Assembly (NCBI RefSeq): GCF_016907275.1
Contig: NZ_JAFBBP010000001.1
Coordinates: 1,850,001 to 1,914,000, forward strand
Direction of reading: 5' to 3'
Length of the DNA stretch: 64,000 nucleotides
Source of the DNA: Micromonospora luteifusca
GTDB lineage: Bacteria > Actinomycetota > Actinomycetes > Mycobacteriales > Micromonosporaceae
Shown here: positions 8,499-17,022 of the stretch, one piece after another
How the letters are laid out: each line of letters opens with the position of its first letter
How positions within the stretch are numbered: position 1 is the stretch's first letter
Translations under genes and position numbers: made by a program
Notes under the pieces: model-generated
What the model was told of the DNA's origin: nothing
Seen by the model: the letters and a program-made list of their open reading frames with translations, nothing else
Database searches by the model: none

Positions 8499-8996
8499 TC
8501 ACGAGGCGCGCGGCAGCGCGAGCCAGTCCTGCCAGGTGATGTCGCGGCCCAGAAAACGGGGCTGCTGGAAGGGCCAGTCAGCGGCGATCCACTGCGGCAC
8601 CAGCGCGTCGAGCGCGCGCTCCACGTCGCCGCCGACCAGGTCGTCCACCACCCACCAGGAGACCTCACCGTCGGAGCCGGTGCGCTCGGGTGGGTCGATG
8701 TAGACGCAGCCGAGAAGCGCGGTCTCCTCCTCGTCCAGCAGCGCGTAGTTGAACGACTCGTGTGCGGCGATCTCCTTCTCGTGCCGCAGCAGGTCGGCGC
8801 GGTCCTCCTCATAGGTCATCGTCTCCGGGGGCCATCTCCAGGCCGGGCCGAAGATCTCCCACAGGCGCTCCCGGGAACCCATCACGGCGGGGTAGTCGAG
8901 CGCGGTGTCCGCCTCCCGGATCGGCCGCAGGTGAAGCGCGGTGTGCGGCACGGGCACGTGGACAGGGTGGACGAAGTCGTCAGGCAGCCAGTTCAT
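8499..8996 (-). CDS. GNAT family N-acetyltransferase
   Basis: The 165-residue protein begins MNWLPDDFVHP and carries LRPIREAD, a typical first strand of GNAT proteins. FNYALLDEEETALLGCVYID is the central beta4-type strand, and an acidic helix follows. The conserved HESFNYAL and EVSWWVVDDLVG segments recur in actinobacterial GNAT proteins of unknown substrate. The frame is open for 59 codons upstream, but that part is Arg/Pro-rich and low complexity, so the ATG at 8996 is chosen. Confidence 0.7.
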   Translation of the reverse strand: MNWLPDDFVHPVHVPVPHTALHLRPIREADTALDYPAVMGSRERLWEIFGPAWRWPPETMTYEEDRADLLRHEKEIAAHESFNYALLDEEETALLGCVYIDPPERTGSDGEVSWWVVDDLVGGDVERALDALVPQWIAADWPFQQPRFLGRDITWQDWLALPRAS

Positions 8997-9177
8997 AAGC
9001 GCCGAGGCTACCGCCGGGGGGAACACGGGAAGATCCAGGCGGCGTGGGAGCCCGGGCGAACGACCACCCGGCTCCGACAGGACCGCTCGACGGTACGGTC
9101 CGTTACCCGCACGGAAACCCAGGTGGACCGCGCGACCGCGGCACCTGGGCCCACCCCGGCGAGGCCGGGTCACCGTG

Positions 9178-10017
9178 TCACTTCAGGTGGAACCGCTCGT
9201 CGACCGCGAGGGCCGCCAACTGCGGTACGGAGAACGGCAACTGCTTCAACGCCGGCCGGCTCTCGTCGAGCCTCGCGCCCTGCGCCACGAAGACCACCAC
9301 GCCATCCGGGTGCCGGTACGCCGACCACTGGTCGAGCCGCTCGTCGCTGCCCGGTCGGACCACCACGCCGACCTGCGCCGCTCCGACCGTCTCGACCTGG
9401 CACTCGCCCTGCATGCCCCAGAAATTCTGGGCCAGCGCGCACGGCTCGGTCGGGAGCGGGTTGCCGGCGTCGTGCACCTCGACGATCACGCGCCCGGTGC
9501 CGGTCCCCTGGGCCACGGCGACCGAGGACATGTAACTCCACAGGTCGACCCCGTTCACCTTGGCCTCGAACTGCGCCTGGTGGGTCCGCAGCGTCCTCTG
9601 CTCGGCGGGTTGGTTCGCGGAGTCGTCCGGCTTGGTGTAGCCGTCGGGCACGACGGAGACGACCTCGTTGAGCAGGTGAACTCCCTGATCGTGCTTGGTC
9701 CCGGCCCGCGCGGTCCGGTCCTCCTGCGGGCGGCCGTCCGGCCCGGTCGGCCACGCCTCCTTGGTGTCCCCGGACTGATCCGACGGCGCCGGTAGACCAC
9801 CCGCCGGTTGGTAGACCCGGCCACCCGGGTCGCCGACCGCCGCGAAGCCGGTGACCGCCAACACCACCGCCACCGATCCGAGCGACGCCCACACCGCCCG
9901 GCGGCGGAAATGCGCGCGCCGCGCCGCGCCGAGCGCGGCTCCCGTACTCAATGGTGGTGGCGGGGTGCTGCTCGCCATCTCGCTGCGCAACGCGTCGCGC
10001 AACTCTTCTCCGTTCAT
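9178..10017 (-). CDS. Membrane-anchored partner of the SigE-type sigma factor (putative anti-sigma factor)
   Basis: The 279-residue protein starts MNGEELRDALRSEM. It has a short cytoplasmic N-terminus, a basic stretch (RRAHFRRR), one membrane segment (VWASLGSVAVVLAVTGFAAV, about residues 37-56) and a large extracytoplasmic domain. Its start overlaps the sigma gene stop by 4 nt (ATGA), so the two are translationally coupled. This topology and linkage fit an anti-sigma or signal-sensing partner, but no ZAS zinc motif (HxxxCxxC) is visible, so the role is inferred from context. Confidence 0.7.
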   Translation of the reverse strand: MNGEELRDALRSEMASSTPPPPLSTGAALGAARRAHFRRRAVWASLGSVAVVLAVTGFAAVGDPGGRVYQPAGGLPAPSDQSGDTKEAWPTGPDGRPQEDRTARAGTKHDQGVHLLNEVVSVVPDGYTKPDDSANQPAEQRTLRTHQAQFEAKVNGVDLWSYMSSVAVAQGTGTGRVIVEVHDAGNPLPTEPCALAQNFWGMQGECQVETVGAAQVGVVVRPGSDERLDQWSAYRHPDGVVVFVAQGARLDESRPALKQLPFSVPQLAALAVDERFHLK

Positions 10018-10523
10018 CGCTTCCCCATCTCGATCCCGCTGTCGGTGGGGGCCAGGAGGCCGCGCAGAGTGTCGAGCCCGCGTGCCGCCTGGCTCTTCAC
10101 CGTCCCTGGAGAGCACTCCAGCAGCGCCGCGACGTCCTCGATCGAAAGGTCCTCCCAGTAGCGGAGAACCAGTACGGCCCGCTGGCGCGGTGCGACGGAG
10201 GCCAGGGCCTGGAGCAGCACCAACCGGCTCTCCGGCGAGTCTGGTCCGGCCATCTGCTCGGCGTTGCCGACCCCCACCCGCTCGCGCCGCCACCAGCCGC
10301 GGCGCCGCTCGTCGAGGAATGTCCGGATGAGGATCTGGCGCACGTAGCTGTCGAGCACCTCATGCCGCGAGATCCGATTCCAGACCCGGTAGAGCTTGAC
10401 GAACGCGGTCTGGACCAGGTCCTCGGCCCGGTGCCAGTCGCCGCACAGCAGGTACGCCGTGCCGCGCATGGCATCGGACCGTGCGGCGAAGTACTCGGCG
10501 AACGCCTCGTCGCGATCGCTCAT
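10014..10523 (-). CDS. SigE-family ECF RNA polymerase sigma factor
   Basis: The 169-residue protein has sigma region 2 (AYLLCGDWHRAEDLVQTAFVKLY) and region 4 (RQRAVLVLRYWEDLSIEDVAALLECSPGTVKS) with little else, as in the SigE-like ECF group common in Streptomyces and Micromonospora. It directs transcription of an extracytoplasmic-response regulon and is likely held by the membrane protein encoded immediately downstream with a 4-nt overlap. A 176-nt gap separates its start from the divergent carboxypeptidase gene. Confidence 0.92.
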   Translation of the reverse strand: MSDRDEAFAEYFAARSDAMRGTAYLLCGDWHRAEDLVQTAFVKLYRVWNRISRHEVLDSYVRQILIRTFLDERRRGWWRRERVGVGNAEQMAGPDSPESRLVLLQALASVAPRQRAVLVLRYWEDLSIEDVAALLECSPGTVKSQAARGLDTLRGLLAPTDSGIEMGKR

Positions 10524-10699
10524 TCAGGCCTCCGATCCCCGTTTCGAGATAGTCACGCGGGGTCTGGCCCAGCGGGTTGCTCCGGAACTCGAGCTTTCCT
10601 GAGATCAACGAGGAACGGTGGCCGGAGGCTGCGACCTTGACAGAAATCGATCTATGCACTGGTGTGAGAGCAAGACATCGATGTCCGTCAGGAGGGCAC

Positions 10700-12844
10700 A
10701 TGATCGTCCGACGACGGTGGACAGCTGCCGCCACAACAGCGATCCTGTTCAGCGCAGTACTGTCCCACCCTGGTCCGGGGAGCGCGGCACCCGCCGATCC
10801 GGCCACACCAATCACCCTGAGCACCACCGAAACCGCCCTGGTCCGCGTACAGCTCCGCGATCAGGCACAGCTCGACCGGCTGGTCGCCGCCGGCACGGAC
10901 CTGGCCAACCGGCCCCGAACCCGGGACGGGCGGATCCTCGCCGACCTGGTGCTGACCGGCGCGCAGCTCGCCGAGCTGACCTCGCAGGGCGCAACCGCAG
11001 TCCAGGTCGTGCAGCGTGCCGAGGACGGCAGCCGGCACTACGCCGACAGCGTCCGCGCGGCTCAGGCCCGCACCGCCGCCGGGCTGCGCGCTCCGGCGTC
11101 CGGCCAACGGAGCACCGCCGCCGCGGCCGTGGACACCCTCCAGGTGCAGCAGGCGTACTGGTGGACCACGGGTGGGCAGACGTTCCTGCAGGCCCAGGTC
11201 GCCACCACCGCCACCGACGACCCGGATGTGGAGATCACGGTCAGCTGGCGGACGTCCGACGGCGCCACCGGATCGTTCCCGCTGTTCCGGTTCGAGGATT
11301 CCGGCGAATACCAGTACCACTACGCGCTCCCCCAGCCGGTGCCGAACCGGCCGGTTCAGTTGACCGCCACCTCCAGCCTCGGCGGGGTCAGCCGGGTGGT
11401 CACGCCGACGCTCTGGCCGAACGCCACCCCGCCGCCGCTGCCGGCCGGCTACCAGAAGGACTTCATCGACGCGTACCTGACGCCGACTGACATCCAGGCG
11501 CGGATCAAGCGGCTGGCCCGCCAGTACCGGGATCTGGTCGACGTGATCGACCTGCCGAACAAGACCCAGGGATACCGACGCAACGCTGCCGCCTATCTGG
11601 GCGACCCGACGGTGGCCGCCGTGGTGGTCGAGTCGGTCCGCTTCGGCGACCAGGGCATGAACGGCGTCCAGGTGCGGACGGTCGACCCGGGCCGGCGAAA
11701 CCGCCCACTGACCGTCGGCTACCGCGACCGTGTCCTCACGGTCTCGCTGGCCACCGACACCGCGGGCAAGACGGTGAGCACCACCGACGAGGTCGCGGCG
11801 GCGATCAACGCCCGCCAACCGAACCGGTTCCGGGCCACCGTCGAGGACGGTTCGGCCGGGCTGCCCATGCCGGTCGCCGGCCCCGCCCGGCTCGACGACG
11901 GCCTCCAGGGCACCGAGGTGCCGGCACAGCCGTGGACGGTGCAGGCCCTGCGCCTCGGCGTGCACCGGGACGGCTCCCGGGTCGGAGTGCTCGCGTACTC
12001 CCAGGAACATGCCCGGGAGTGGGCCACGCCGTTGGTGACGCTGGAGTTCGCCGAGCGGATGCTCGCCAACGCCCGGACCGACCCGGCCACCCGTGAACTG
12101 CTGGAGCAGGTCGACATCTTCGTCATCCCGATGGTCAACCCGGATGGCGCGAACTACTCGTTCAACGATTTCAACTTCCAGCGCAAGAACCTGGTCAACC
12201 ACTGCACCGGGCCGGCTCGCGACCCGAAGAACCGCACGTCGTGGGGCGTCGACATCAACCGCAACTACACCGTCGGGTCCTACTTCGACGGGTACGTGGG
12301 CGGCAGCGCCAACTGCCTGTCCGGAACCTACTCGGGCACCGCCGAGCTGTCCGAGGCGGAGAGCAGCAACGTCATCGCGCTCGCCCAGGCCCACCAGAAC
12401 ATCAAGTTCGCGATGAACGTGCACTCCTACGGCGGGTATTTCATGTGGCCGCCGGGGGCGTACCGGGCCGACGGGCGGATCACCCTGCCCCGGCCGTCGA
12501 TCGACGAGTCCACGCTGTTCCTCAACAGCGCCCGGCGGATCGTCGGCGCCATCGCCCAGGAGCGCGGCACCGTCACCTGGCCGTCGCAGACCGGGCCGGT
12601 CGCCGACGTGCTCTACTCCGCCGCCGGCAACTCGGCCGACCAGCTCTACTACGAGCTGGGCATCTTCGCCTGGGACTTCGAGGTCGGAAACGACAGGTGG
12701 AATGCGGCCACCAACGAGTGGGAGGGCGTCGGCTTCCAGCCGCCGTTCGACGAGGCGCACGGCGAGTCCCAGGAGTACGCCGGCGGGCTGGTGGAAATGG
12801 TCCGGGTGGCCCGCGACTACGCGGCCGCCGAATCCGCCGGCTGA
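10700..12844 (+). CDS. Secreted M14 family zinc carboxypeptidase
   Basis: The 714-residue protein has a Sec signal peptide (MIVRRRW, a hydrophobic core, then GSAAPAD near residue 30), an N-terminal beta-rich region and a C-terminal M14 domain. Zinc ligands are His and Glu in SQEHAREW and the third His in NVHSYGGY. NPDG and DINRNY give substrate-binding residues. The catalytic Glu is in WDFEVG. It probably removes C-terminal residues from extracellular peptides. GGAGGG just upstream fixes the start at 10700 rather than the longer open frame from 10577. A 13-bp hairpin follows the stop. Confidence 0.9.
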   Translation: MIVRRRWTAAATTAILFSAVLSHPGPGSAAPADPATPITLSTTETALVRVQLRDQAQLDRLVAAGTDLANRPRTRDGRILADLVLTGAQLAELTSQGATAVQVVQRAEDGSRHYADSVRAAQARTAAGLRAPASGQRSTAAAAVDTLQVQQAYWWTTGGQTFLQAQVATTATDDPDVEITVSWRTSDGATGSFPLFRFEDSGEYQYHYALPQPVPNRPVQLTATSSLGGVSRVVTPTLWPNATPPPLPAGYQKDFIDAYLTPTDIQARIKRLARQYRDLVDVIDLPNKTQGYRRNAAAYLGDPTVAAVVVESVRFGDQGMNGVQVRTVDPGRRNRPLTVGYRDRVLTVSLATDTAGKTVSTTDEVAAAINARQPNRFRATVEDGSAGLPMPVAGPARLDDGLQGTEVPAQPWTVQALRLGVHRDGSRVGVLAYSQEHAREWATPLVTLEFAERMLANARTDPATRELLEQVDIFVIPMVNPDGANYSFNDFNFQRKNLVNHCTGPARDPKNRTSWGVDINRNYTVGSYFDGYVGGSANCLSGTYSGTAELSEAESSNVIALAQAHQNIKFAMNVHSYGGYFMWPPGAYRADGRITLPRPSIDESTLFLNSARRIVGAIAQERGTVTWPSQTGPVADVLYSAAGNSADQLYYELGIFAWDFEVGNDRWNAATNEWEGVGFQPPFDEAHGESQEYAGGLVEMVRVARDYAAAESAG

Positions 12845-12848
12845 CCCT

Positions 12849-12888
12849 CAGCGGTGCCGCGTCCACTCGTTGGGGCGCGGCACCGCTG
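12849..12888 (+). terminator. Terminator after the M14 carboxypeptidase gene
   Basis: CAGCGGTGCCGCG at 12849-12861 and CGCGGCACCGCTG at 12876-12888 are perfect 13-bp reverse complements with a 14-nt loop. They start 4 nt past the stop codon. There is no strong T run. Confidence 0.7.
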
Positions 12889-12936
12889 GCCGGTTTCACC
12901 CGTTTCCGTCAGGTGCCTGGCGGGTAGGGCCCGTCC

Positions 12937-13203
12937 ATGGATACGAACACCACGGCCCACCTGGTAGGCGGCCCCCGAGACGGCAGCACCCACGAAACCG
13001 GCAACGAGGCACTCGTCGAGGTGGAGATCGACGGCCTGATGCACCGCTACATCAAGACCACCAAGCAGCACGACGATGGTCGACCGCTCTACAACTACGA
13101 CGGCGCGGTCGCCCCGGACGGCGGCGAGCCCGGCGTCGAGGACCCGGCCGCCCGGGTCGCGTCGCCCCGAGCCGACGCGGAGGGGCACGGCGGCACCCAC
13201 TGA
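12937..13203 (+). CDS. Small conserved actinobacterial hypothetical protein
   Basis: This 88-residue, acidic, soluble protein begins with HLVGGPRDGSTHETG. The GGPRDG motif recurs in short actinobacterial proteins of unknown function. The core includes a strand-like segment (LVEVEIDGLMHRYIKT) and Tyr-rich PLYNYDG; the C-terminal 30 residues look disordered. It is preceded by the carboxypeptidase terminator and followed by two hairpins, so it is probably monocistronic. Confidence 0.6.
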   Translation: MDTNTTAHLVGGPRDGSTHETGNEALVEVEIDGLMHRYIKTTKQHDDGRPLYNYDGAVAPDGGEPGVEDPAARVASPRADAEGHGGTH

Positions 13204-13250
13204 CCGCCGCGCCATCGGGATCACCCAAGCCCTCGAAGGAGGTACCGGTC

Positions 13251-13301
13251 GCTGCTTACCCGGCCAGCCACGGATGAACTGCGGTCGGCCGGGTAAGCAG
13301 C
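13251..13301 (+). terminator. Hairpin after the small gene at 12937-13203
   Basis: GCTGCTTACCCGGCC at 13251-13265 pairs perfectly with GGCCGGGTAAGCAGC at 13287-13301 (15-bp stem, 21-nt loop). It lies between convergent genes and most likely ends the rightward transcript. Confidence 0.65.
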
Positions 13302-13328
13302 GGCCTTGCCTGGTGGGGAGACGACCGG

Positions 13329-13368
13329 GTGCACGGGTGGGCGGTCATGGACCGGCCCGCCCGTGCAC
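13329..13368 (-). terminator. Hairpin after the membrane protein gene at 13378-13923
   Basis: GTGCACGGGTGGGC pairs with GCCCGCCCGTGCAC with one G-T position. The hairpin begins 10 nt beyond the stop of the leftward gene and would end its transcript. It is separate from the 13251-13301 hairpin. Confidence 0.6.
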
Positions 13369-13377
13369 GCACCGGGA

Positions 13378-13923
13378 TCAGTTCGAGGAGATCCAGTTCC
13401 AGGCCGAGACGACCCACTCGGTCTGCTGGAGCCACGCCACACCCAGGCCGGCGAGGAACACCGCCGTCGCCAGGTGGGCGCCTCGGGCGCTGCGACGGAC
13501 CCGTCCGAGCTGCCGCTCCAGCACCACCCGGCCGACCAGCCGGGACAGGGCGAACAGGCCGACCGCCACCAACAGGCTGAGCACCAGCACCAGCAGCGGG
13601 CCGCTCAGATCACCCTGGCCGGAGAGCGCCCAGATCCCCCAGCAGACGAACGCGAAGAGCCCGGCGGCCGCACTCCACTCACCACCACGACGCAGCTGCG
13701 CCATCCGCCAGCTCAGCGACCGACGCGGAACCGGCTCGCCGGGCCAGCCGGTGCCGGTCGGCTCCTGCTCGACCACCGGGAACGGTTCGGTCCGCGGGGT
13801 GCGCGGCTGACCCACCGGCGCCACGCCCCGGCGAAACCCGTCACGCTGCGGCGGCACCCCGACGCCGGCCTGCGGTGGCACCTCCACGGTCCGCTCCGCC
13901 CACGGCTGCGTCTGGTCTGCCAT
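13378..13923 (-). CDS. Membrane protein with Pro-rich cytoplasmic N-terminus
   Basis: The 181-residue protein starts MADQTQPWAERTVEV. A disordered, Pro/Arg-rich N-terminal half is followed by three hydrophobic segments (GLFAFVCWGIWALSG, LLVLVLSLLVAVGLFAL and ATAVFLAGLGVAW). No enzymatic motif is visible. The frame is open further upstream but only as low-complexity Arg/Ser/Pro, so the ATG at 13923 is used. Function is unknown. Confidence 0.65.
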   Translation of the reverse strand: MADQTQPWAERTVEVPPQAGVGVPPQRDGFRRGVAPVGQPRTPRTEPFPVVEQEPTGTGWPGEPVPRRSLSWRMAQLRRGGEWSAAAGLFAFVCWGIWALSGQGDLSGPLLVLVLSLLVAVGLFALSRLVGRVVLERQLGRVRRSARGAHLATAVFLAGLGVAWLQQTEWVVSAWNWISSN

Positions 13924-14059
13924 CTCGTCCTCCCCCTGACCGACGACATCACCGCCGCCTGGAATCGAGGGTAGCCAGCCGGCAAACAGGTCACCGAACC
14001 CGCCCGAGACGCGGGCCGGCACGACAGCGCCGAATCGCCCGGCGGGGTACGGTCGGCTG

Positions 14060-14404
14060 ATGGGTGACCAGGACCGACGACGGCGACGGCTGCGCCACCA
14101 CCCCGAAGCCGAGGCGGCCGGTCGGGGTGACGACGGCCCCAGGAGCAGCACCACGGCCGTGCCCGACAGTGACAACCCGCCGCCGCCGCGCCGCAGGAGC
14201 CCGGGCGGCGACGACCGTGACGGCGAGCGAGGGCTGCGCGGGCTGGTCGGTTCCGGCTCGTCCCAGGTGGGGCTGAGCGCCGCGCTGCGGGCCCGGGACG
14301 CCGCCCGACCCACCGACGACGACCTGACCGAGGCGGAGGCCCGGGTGGTGGTCGTCCGACGTAACTGGGTGCCCCGCGAGGAGCTGCCCCGCTCGCCGCG
14401 CTGA
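14060..14404 (+). CDS. Small charged hypothetical protein
   Basis: This 114-residue protein is Arg/Asp/Pro-rich and disordered over its first 70 residues. A more ordered C-terminus (AALRARDAARPTDDDLTEAE and VVVVRRNWVPREELPR) looks conserved in style. It lies between two leftward genes and its stop is 12 nt from the convergent rpiB stop. Coding status rests mainly on the C-terminal segment, so confidence is moderate. Confidence 0.5.
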   Translation: MGDQDRRRRRLRHHPEAEAAGRGDDGPRSSTTAVPDSDNPPPPRRRSPGGDDRDGERGLRGLVGSGSSQVGLSAALRARDAARPTDDDLTEAEARVVVVRRNWVPREELPRSPR

Positions 14405-14416
14405 CCGCCGGCCGGA

Positions 14417-14884
14417 TCAGGGCAGGTCGGGCAGCTGCCGGGTCCGCTCGTACTCGGCCACCTGTGCGATCCGACGGGCATGGCGCTCGTTGCCGGAGAA
14501 CGGCGTGTTCAAGAACGCCTCGACGATGCCGGTGGCCTCGTCCAACGTGTGCTGGCGGGCACCGACCGCGACCACGTTCGCGTCGTTGTGCTGGCGGGCC
14601 AGCTGAGCGGTCTCCACGCTCCAGGCCAGCGCGGCGCGGACCCCGGCGACCTTGTTCGCGGCGATCTGCTCACCGTTGCCGGACCCGCCGATGACCACCC
14701 CGAGGCCCGTCTCGTCGGCCACCACCTGGTCGCCGGTATGCAGACAGAACGTCGGGTAGTCGTCGTCCGGGTCGTAGCCGTGCGGACCGACGTCGACCAC
14801 GTCGTACCCCTGCTTGGCCAGGTGGTTGGCCAGGTGCACCTTCAACTCGAAACCGGCGTGATCGGATCCCAGGTAGACGCGCAT
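14417..14884 (-). CDS. rpiB: Ribose-5-phosphate isomerase B
   Basis: The 155-residue enzyme interconverts ribose 5-phosphate and ribulose 5-phosphate in the pentose phosphate pathway. The start MRVYLGSDHAGFELK carries the RpiB/LacAB signature. DVGPHGYDPDDDYP, GVVIGGSGNGEQIAANK and HNDANVVAVGARQ form the active site. The anion-hole GSGNG replaces the Cys loop of E. coli RpiB, as in mycobacterial enzymes. The ATG at 14884 matches family starts. Confidence 0.95.
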   Translation of the reverse strand: MRVYLGSDHAGFELKVHLANHLAKQGYDVVDVGPHGYDPDDDYPTFCLHTGDQVVADETGLGVVIGGSGNGEQIAANKVAGVRAALAWSVETAQLARQHNDANVVAVGARQHTLDEATGIVEAFLNTPFSGNERHARRIAQVAEYERTRQLPDLP

Positions 14885-14906
14885 ACCGGGCAGTCTGTCA
14901 GGCCGC

Positions 14907-14940
14907 GCTCTCCGACGTCGCACGGGCGGCGTCGGAGAGC
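14907..14940 (-). terminator. Terminator downstream of the DUF1015 gene
   Basis: GCTCTCCGACG at 14907-14917 and CGTCGGAGAGC at 14930-14940 are perfect 11-bp reverse complements with a 12-nt loop. They lie between the stop of the DUF1015 gene and the rpiB start, so they separate the two transcripts. Confidence 0.65.
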
Positions 14941-14972
14941 CGGGTTCGTCACACGGTCGGGCGTGCCGCCGC

Positions 14973-16172
14973 TCAGCGCGGCAGCTCGGCGAGGACCAGA
15001 CCGCCGCGCGCCTTCGGGGTGAACCAGGTGCTCTTGCGAGGCATCTTCTCCCGAGCCAGGTTGACCGCGACGAAGTCGGCAACGGTCACCGGCGCGATCA
15101 GGACGGCCAACTCGGCCCGCCCGGCGTCGACCTCACCGGTGAGCCAGCTCGCCGGATAGTCACCGCCGACGTAGGTGATCCGCTTGTCGCCCGGATCCAG
15201 CCCGAGCGCGTCGCGCAGCAGCAGCCGCTCGACCAGGGCGTGGTCCAGGTTCTCCAGGTCACCTGCGGCCGTGGCGGGCAGGCGCACCGCGTACCCCTGG
15301 CCGTCGAGGCGAAGGTGCACGGTGCCGCCGGCCGCCGGAACCTCGACCGGGCCGTTGATCGGCTCGACCTCGGCGCCCGCGGCCCGCAGCCGGGCGAGCA
15401 GCTCGGCCGGTGTGGTGGTCAGCTCGCTGACCAGCCGGTTGTACGGCTGGATGGCGACCGACGCGGGGGTGGTGACCACGGCCAGGAAGCGCGGCAGCCC
15501 GCCGGTCTGGGCGGCCAGGCTGCGGTGGTTACCGTCGGCGACGACCAGCTCCCCGCCACCGGCGAGGGCGGTCAGCGTGGCCTGCTCCGGGCCAGGGCCG
15601 AGCAGCCAGATGGCATGCGTGCGCCCCGCCTGGTCGGTGTCCGTCGCGGCGGGCACGCCGGCCGCGTCGGTCGCCGCCGCGAGGGCGGCGTGCAGCTCGT
15701 CGCCACGCCCGGTCTGCAGCAGGAGCACCGGGGAGAGCAGGTGGCCCAGCGCGTCGGCCAGCGCCACCCGCTCGCGGACCTTGGCGATGAAGACGTCCTC
15801 GTTGCGGATGACCAGGCCCGGCTCGTCGGCCCGGGTGGAGATCTGGTCGGTGTCCACCATCGCGAACAGCCCGTACGCCGGCGTTTCGCCGGGCGCGCTG
15901 ATCCGGTAGAGCACCACCACCTGCTCGGCGGGGGTGTAGCTGCCGTCGGCCTTGGCCTCGGCGAGGCGGGCCACCGCGTCCGGCAGTGCGTCGAGGAACG
16001 ACTTGCCCAGGCTCTGCGGGGCGCGATGCGGCATCTCGATGCCGAGAGCACTGTGCGGGTTCGCCTCGATGATCGCGGTGATCTCCGCGTCATCGGCGAA
16101 CTCGTCGTAGTTTTGCGCACCGGTGCCACCAGTGGTGACCCAGGCCCGGGAGATCGGATGCACGACCGTCAT
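14973..16172 (-). CDS. DUF1015 family protein
   Basis: The 399-residue soluble protein matches the DUF1015 family by overall length and by its conserved GGELVVADGNHRSLAAQ segment and C-terminal PRKSTWFTPKARGG motif. ADGNHR resembles a metal or phosphate-binding site, but no activity is established for the family to my knowledge. The start MTVVHPISRAWV at 16172 fits better than the upstream in-frame ATG at 16205. Confidence 0.85.
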   Translation of the reverse strand: MTVVHPISRAWVTTGGTGAQNYDEFADDAEITAIIEANPHSALGIEMPHRAPQSLGKSFLDALPDAVARLAEAKADGSYTPAEQVVVLYRISAPGETPAYGLFAMVDTDQISTRADEPGLVIRNEDVFIAKVRERVALADALGHLLSPVLLLQTGRGDELHAALAAATDAAGVPAATDTDQAGRTHAIWLLGPGPEQATLTALAGGGELVVADGNHRSLAAQTGGLPRFLAVVTTPASVAIQPYNRLVSELTTTPAELLARLRAAGAEVEPINGPVEVPAAGGTVHLRLDGQGYAVRLPATAAGDLENLDHALVERLLLRDALGLDPGDKRITYVGGDYPASWLTGEVDAGRAELAVLIAPVTVADFVAVNLAREKMPRKSTWFTPKARGGLVLAELPR

Positions 16173-16251
16173 GCCCACTGACGCTACCGGCGACGGTGTC
16201 GGCACCGACGGGGACCCGCGCGGCGTCCACCAGATGAAAGTGCCGGGTCGG

Positions 16252-16845
16252 TCAGCTGGCGCGGTCGGACGCGCCCCGGCGGTGCCGGCCCGTCGTCGCC
16301 GGCCCGCCGTTGCCCCGTCGGCCGGTCACGGCCGGCCCGATGTTCATCGCACGGCGGGGCGACGCGGGCGGCGACGGCACCGGGCGCTCGGGAGGCGGCG
16401 ACGGGACGGGACGCGGGCTCAGCGGCGGCGTCGGCACCGGACGCGGGGCGGTGGGCGCCGGCGGAGGCGGCGCCGGTTCGGCCGGCGCGACCGCCGACGG
16501 AAGGACCGGAGCCGACGGTACGACAGCAGTCACGGCCGGGACCGACGGCAGAGACCCGAGAACCGGCGCCACCGACGACGCGGAATCGGCGAACGGTGCC
16601 GGAGGACCGGCCGAAGCATCGTCGGCGGGCGGGGTCAGGCGGGACGTCACCGGAACCCGGGCCACGCCGACCACGATGGGCGGGGCGAGCAGGTCCGCCA
16701 CATCGGCGGGCAGGTCGGGGCGGATCGTCGGCCAGCGGGAGTCGTCGACCGACCAGTAGGCCGCGCCGGGAGTCTCGATCACCCCCTGCCGGGTCAGCTG
16801 ATCGTCACCGGACGCACGGTGCTTGGCCATCGGGAAAGCCTCCAC
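16252..16845 (-). CDS. Pro-rich hypothetical protein
   Basis: The first 60 residues (MAKHRASGDDQLTR ... GAAYWSVDDSRWPTIRPDLPADVADLLAPP) look like a structured, conserved head. The remaining roughly 120 residues are a Pro/Ala/Ser-rich tail with repeated PxPSPP units ending in a basic stretch. No membrane segment is seen. The start may be ATG 16845 or 16830. Function is unknown. Confidence 0.55.
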   Translation of the reverse strand: MEAFPMAKHRASGDDQLTRQGVIETPGAAYWSVDDSRWPTIRPDLPADVADLLAPPIVVGVARVPVTSRLTPPADDASAGPPAPFADSASSVAPVLGSLPSVPAVTAVVPSAPVLPSAVAPAEPAPPPPAPTAPRPVPTPPLSPRPVPSPPPERPVPSPPASPRRAMNIGPAVTGRRGNGGPATTGRHRRGASDRAS

Positions 16846-16976
16846 GAGCTGCGGGGTGCGGCCCTGCGGGTCGCTGCGGCGGACATGCAGGCCAACGAGC
16901 CCAGCGGGCTCCCGGTGACGGGGCGGGCGCCGCCGTGCCGCGACACGCCGAGCGAGGCACCGTGCGGTACGCGGAC

Positions 16977-17015
16977 GGAAGGGTCCCCCGTCGAATCACG
17001 ACAGGGGACCCTTCC
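16977..17015 (-). terminator. Terminator downstream of the Rv2466c-like gene
   Basis: GGAAGGGTCCCC at 16977-16988 and GGGGACCCTTCC at 17004-17015 are perfect 12-bp reverse complements with a 15-nt loop, starting 8 nt past the stop of the leftward gene. Confidence 0.75.
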
Positions 17016-17022
17016 CGACGCC

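Noticed and set aside
10688..12760. Long minus-strand frame opposite the M14 carboxypeptidase gene
   Set aside because: It is a low-complexity Arg/Gly/Val antisense shadow of a well-supported secreted enzyme.
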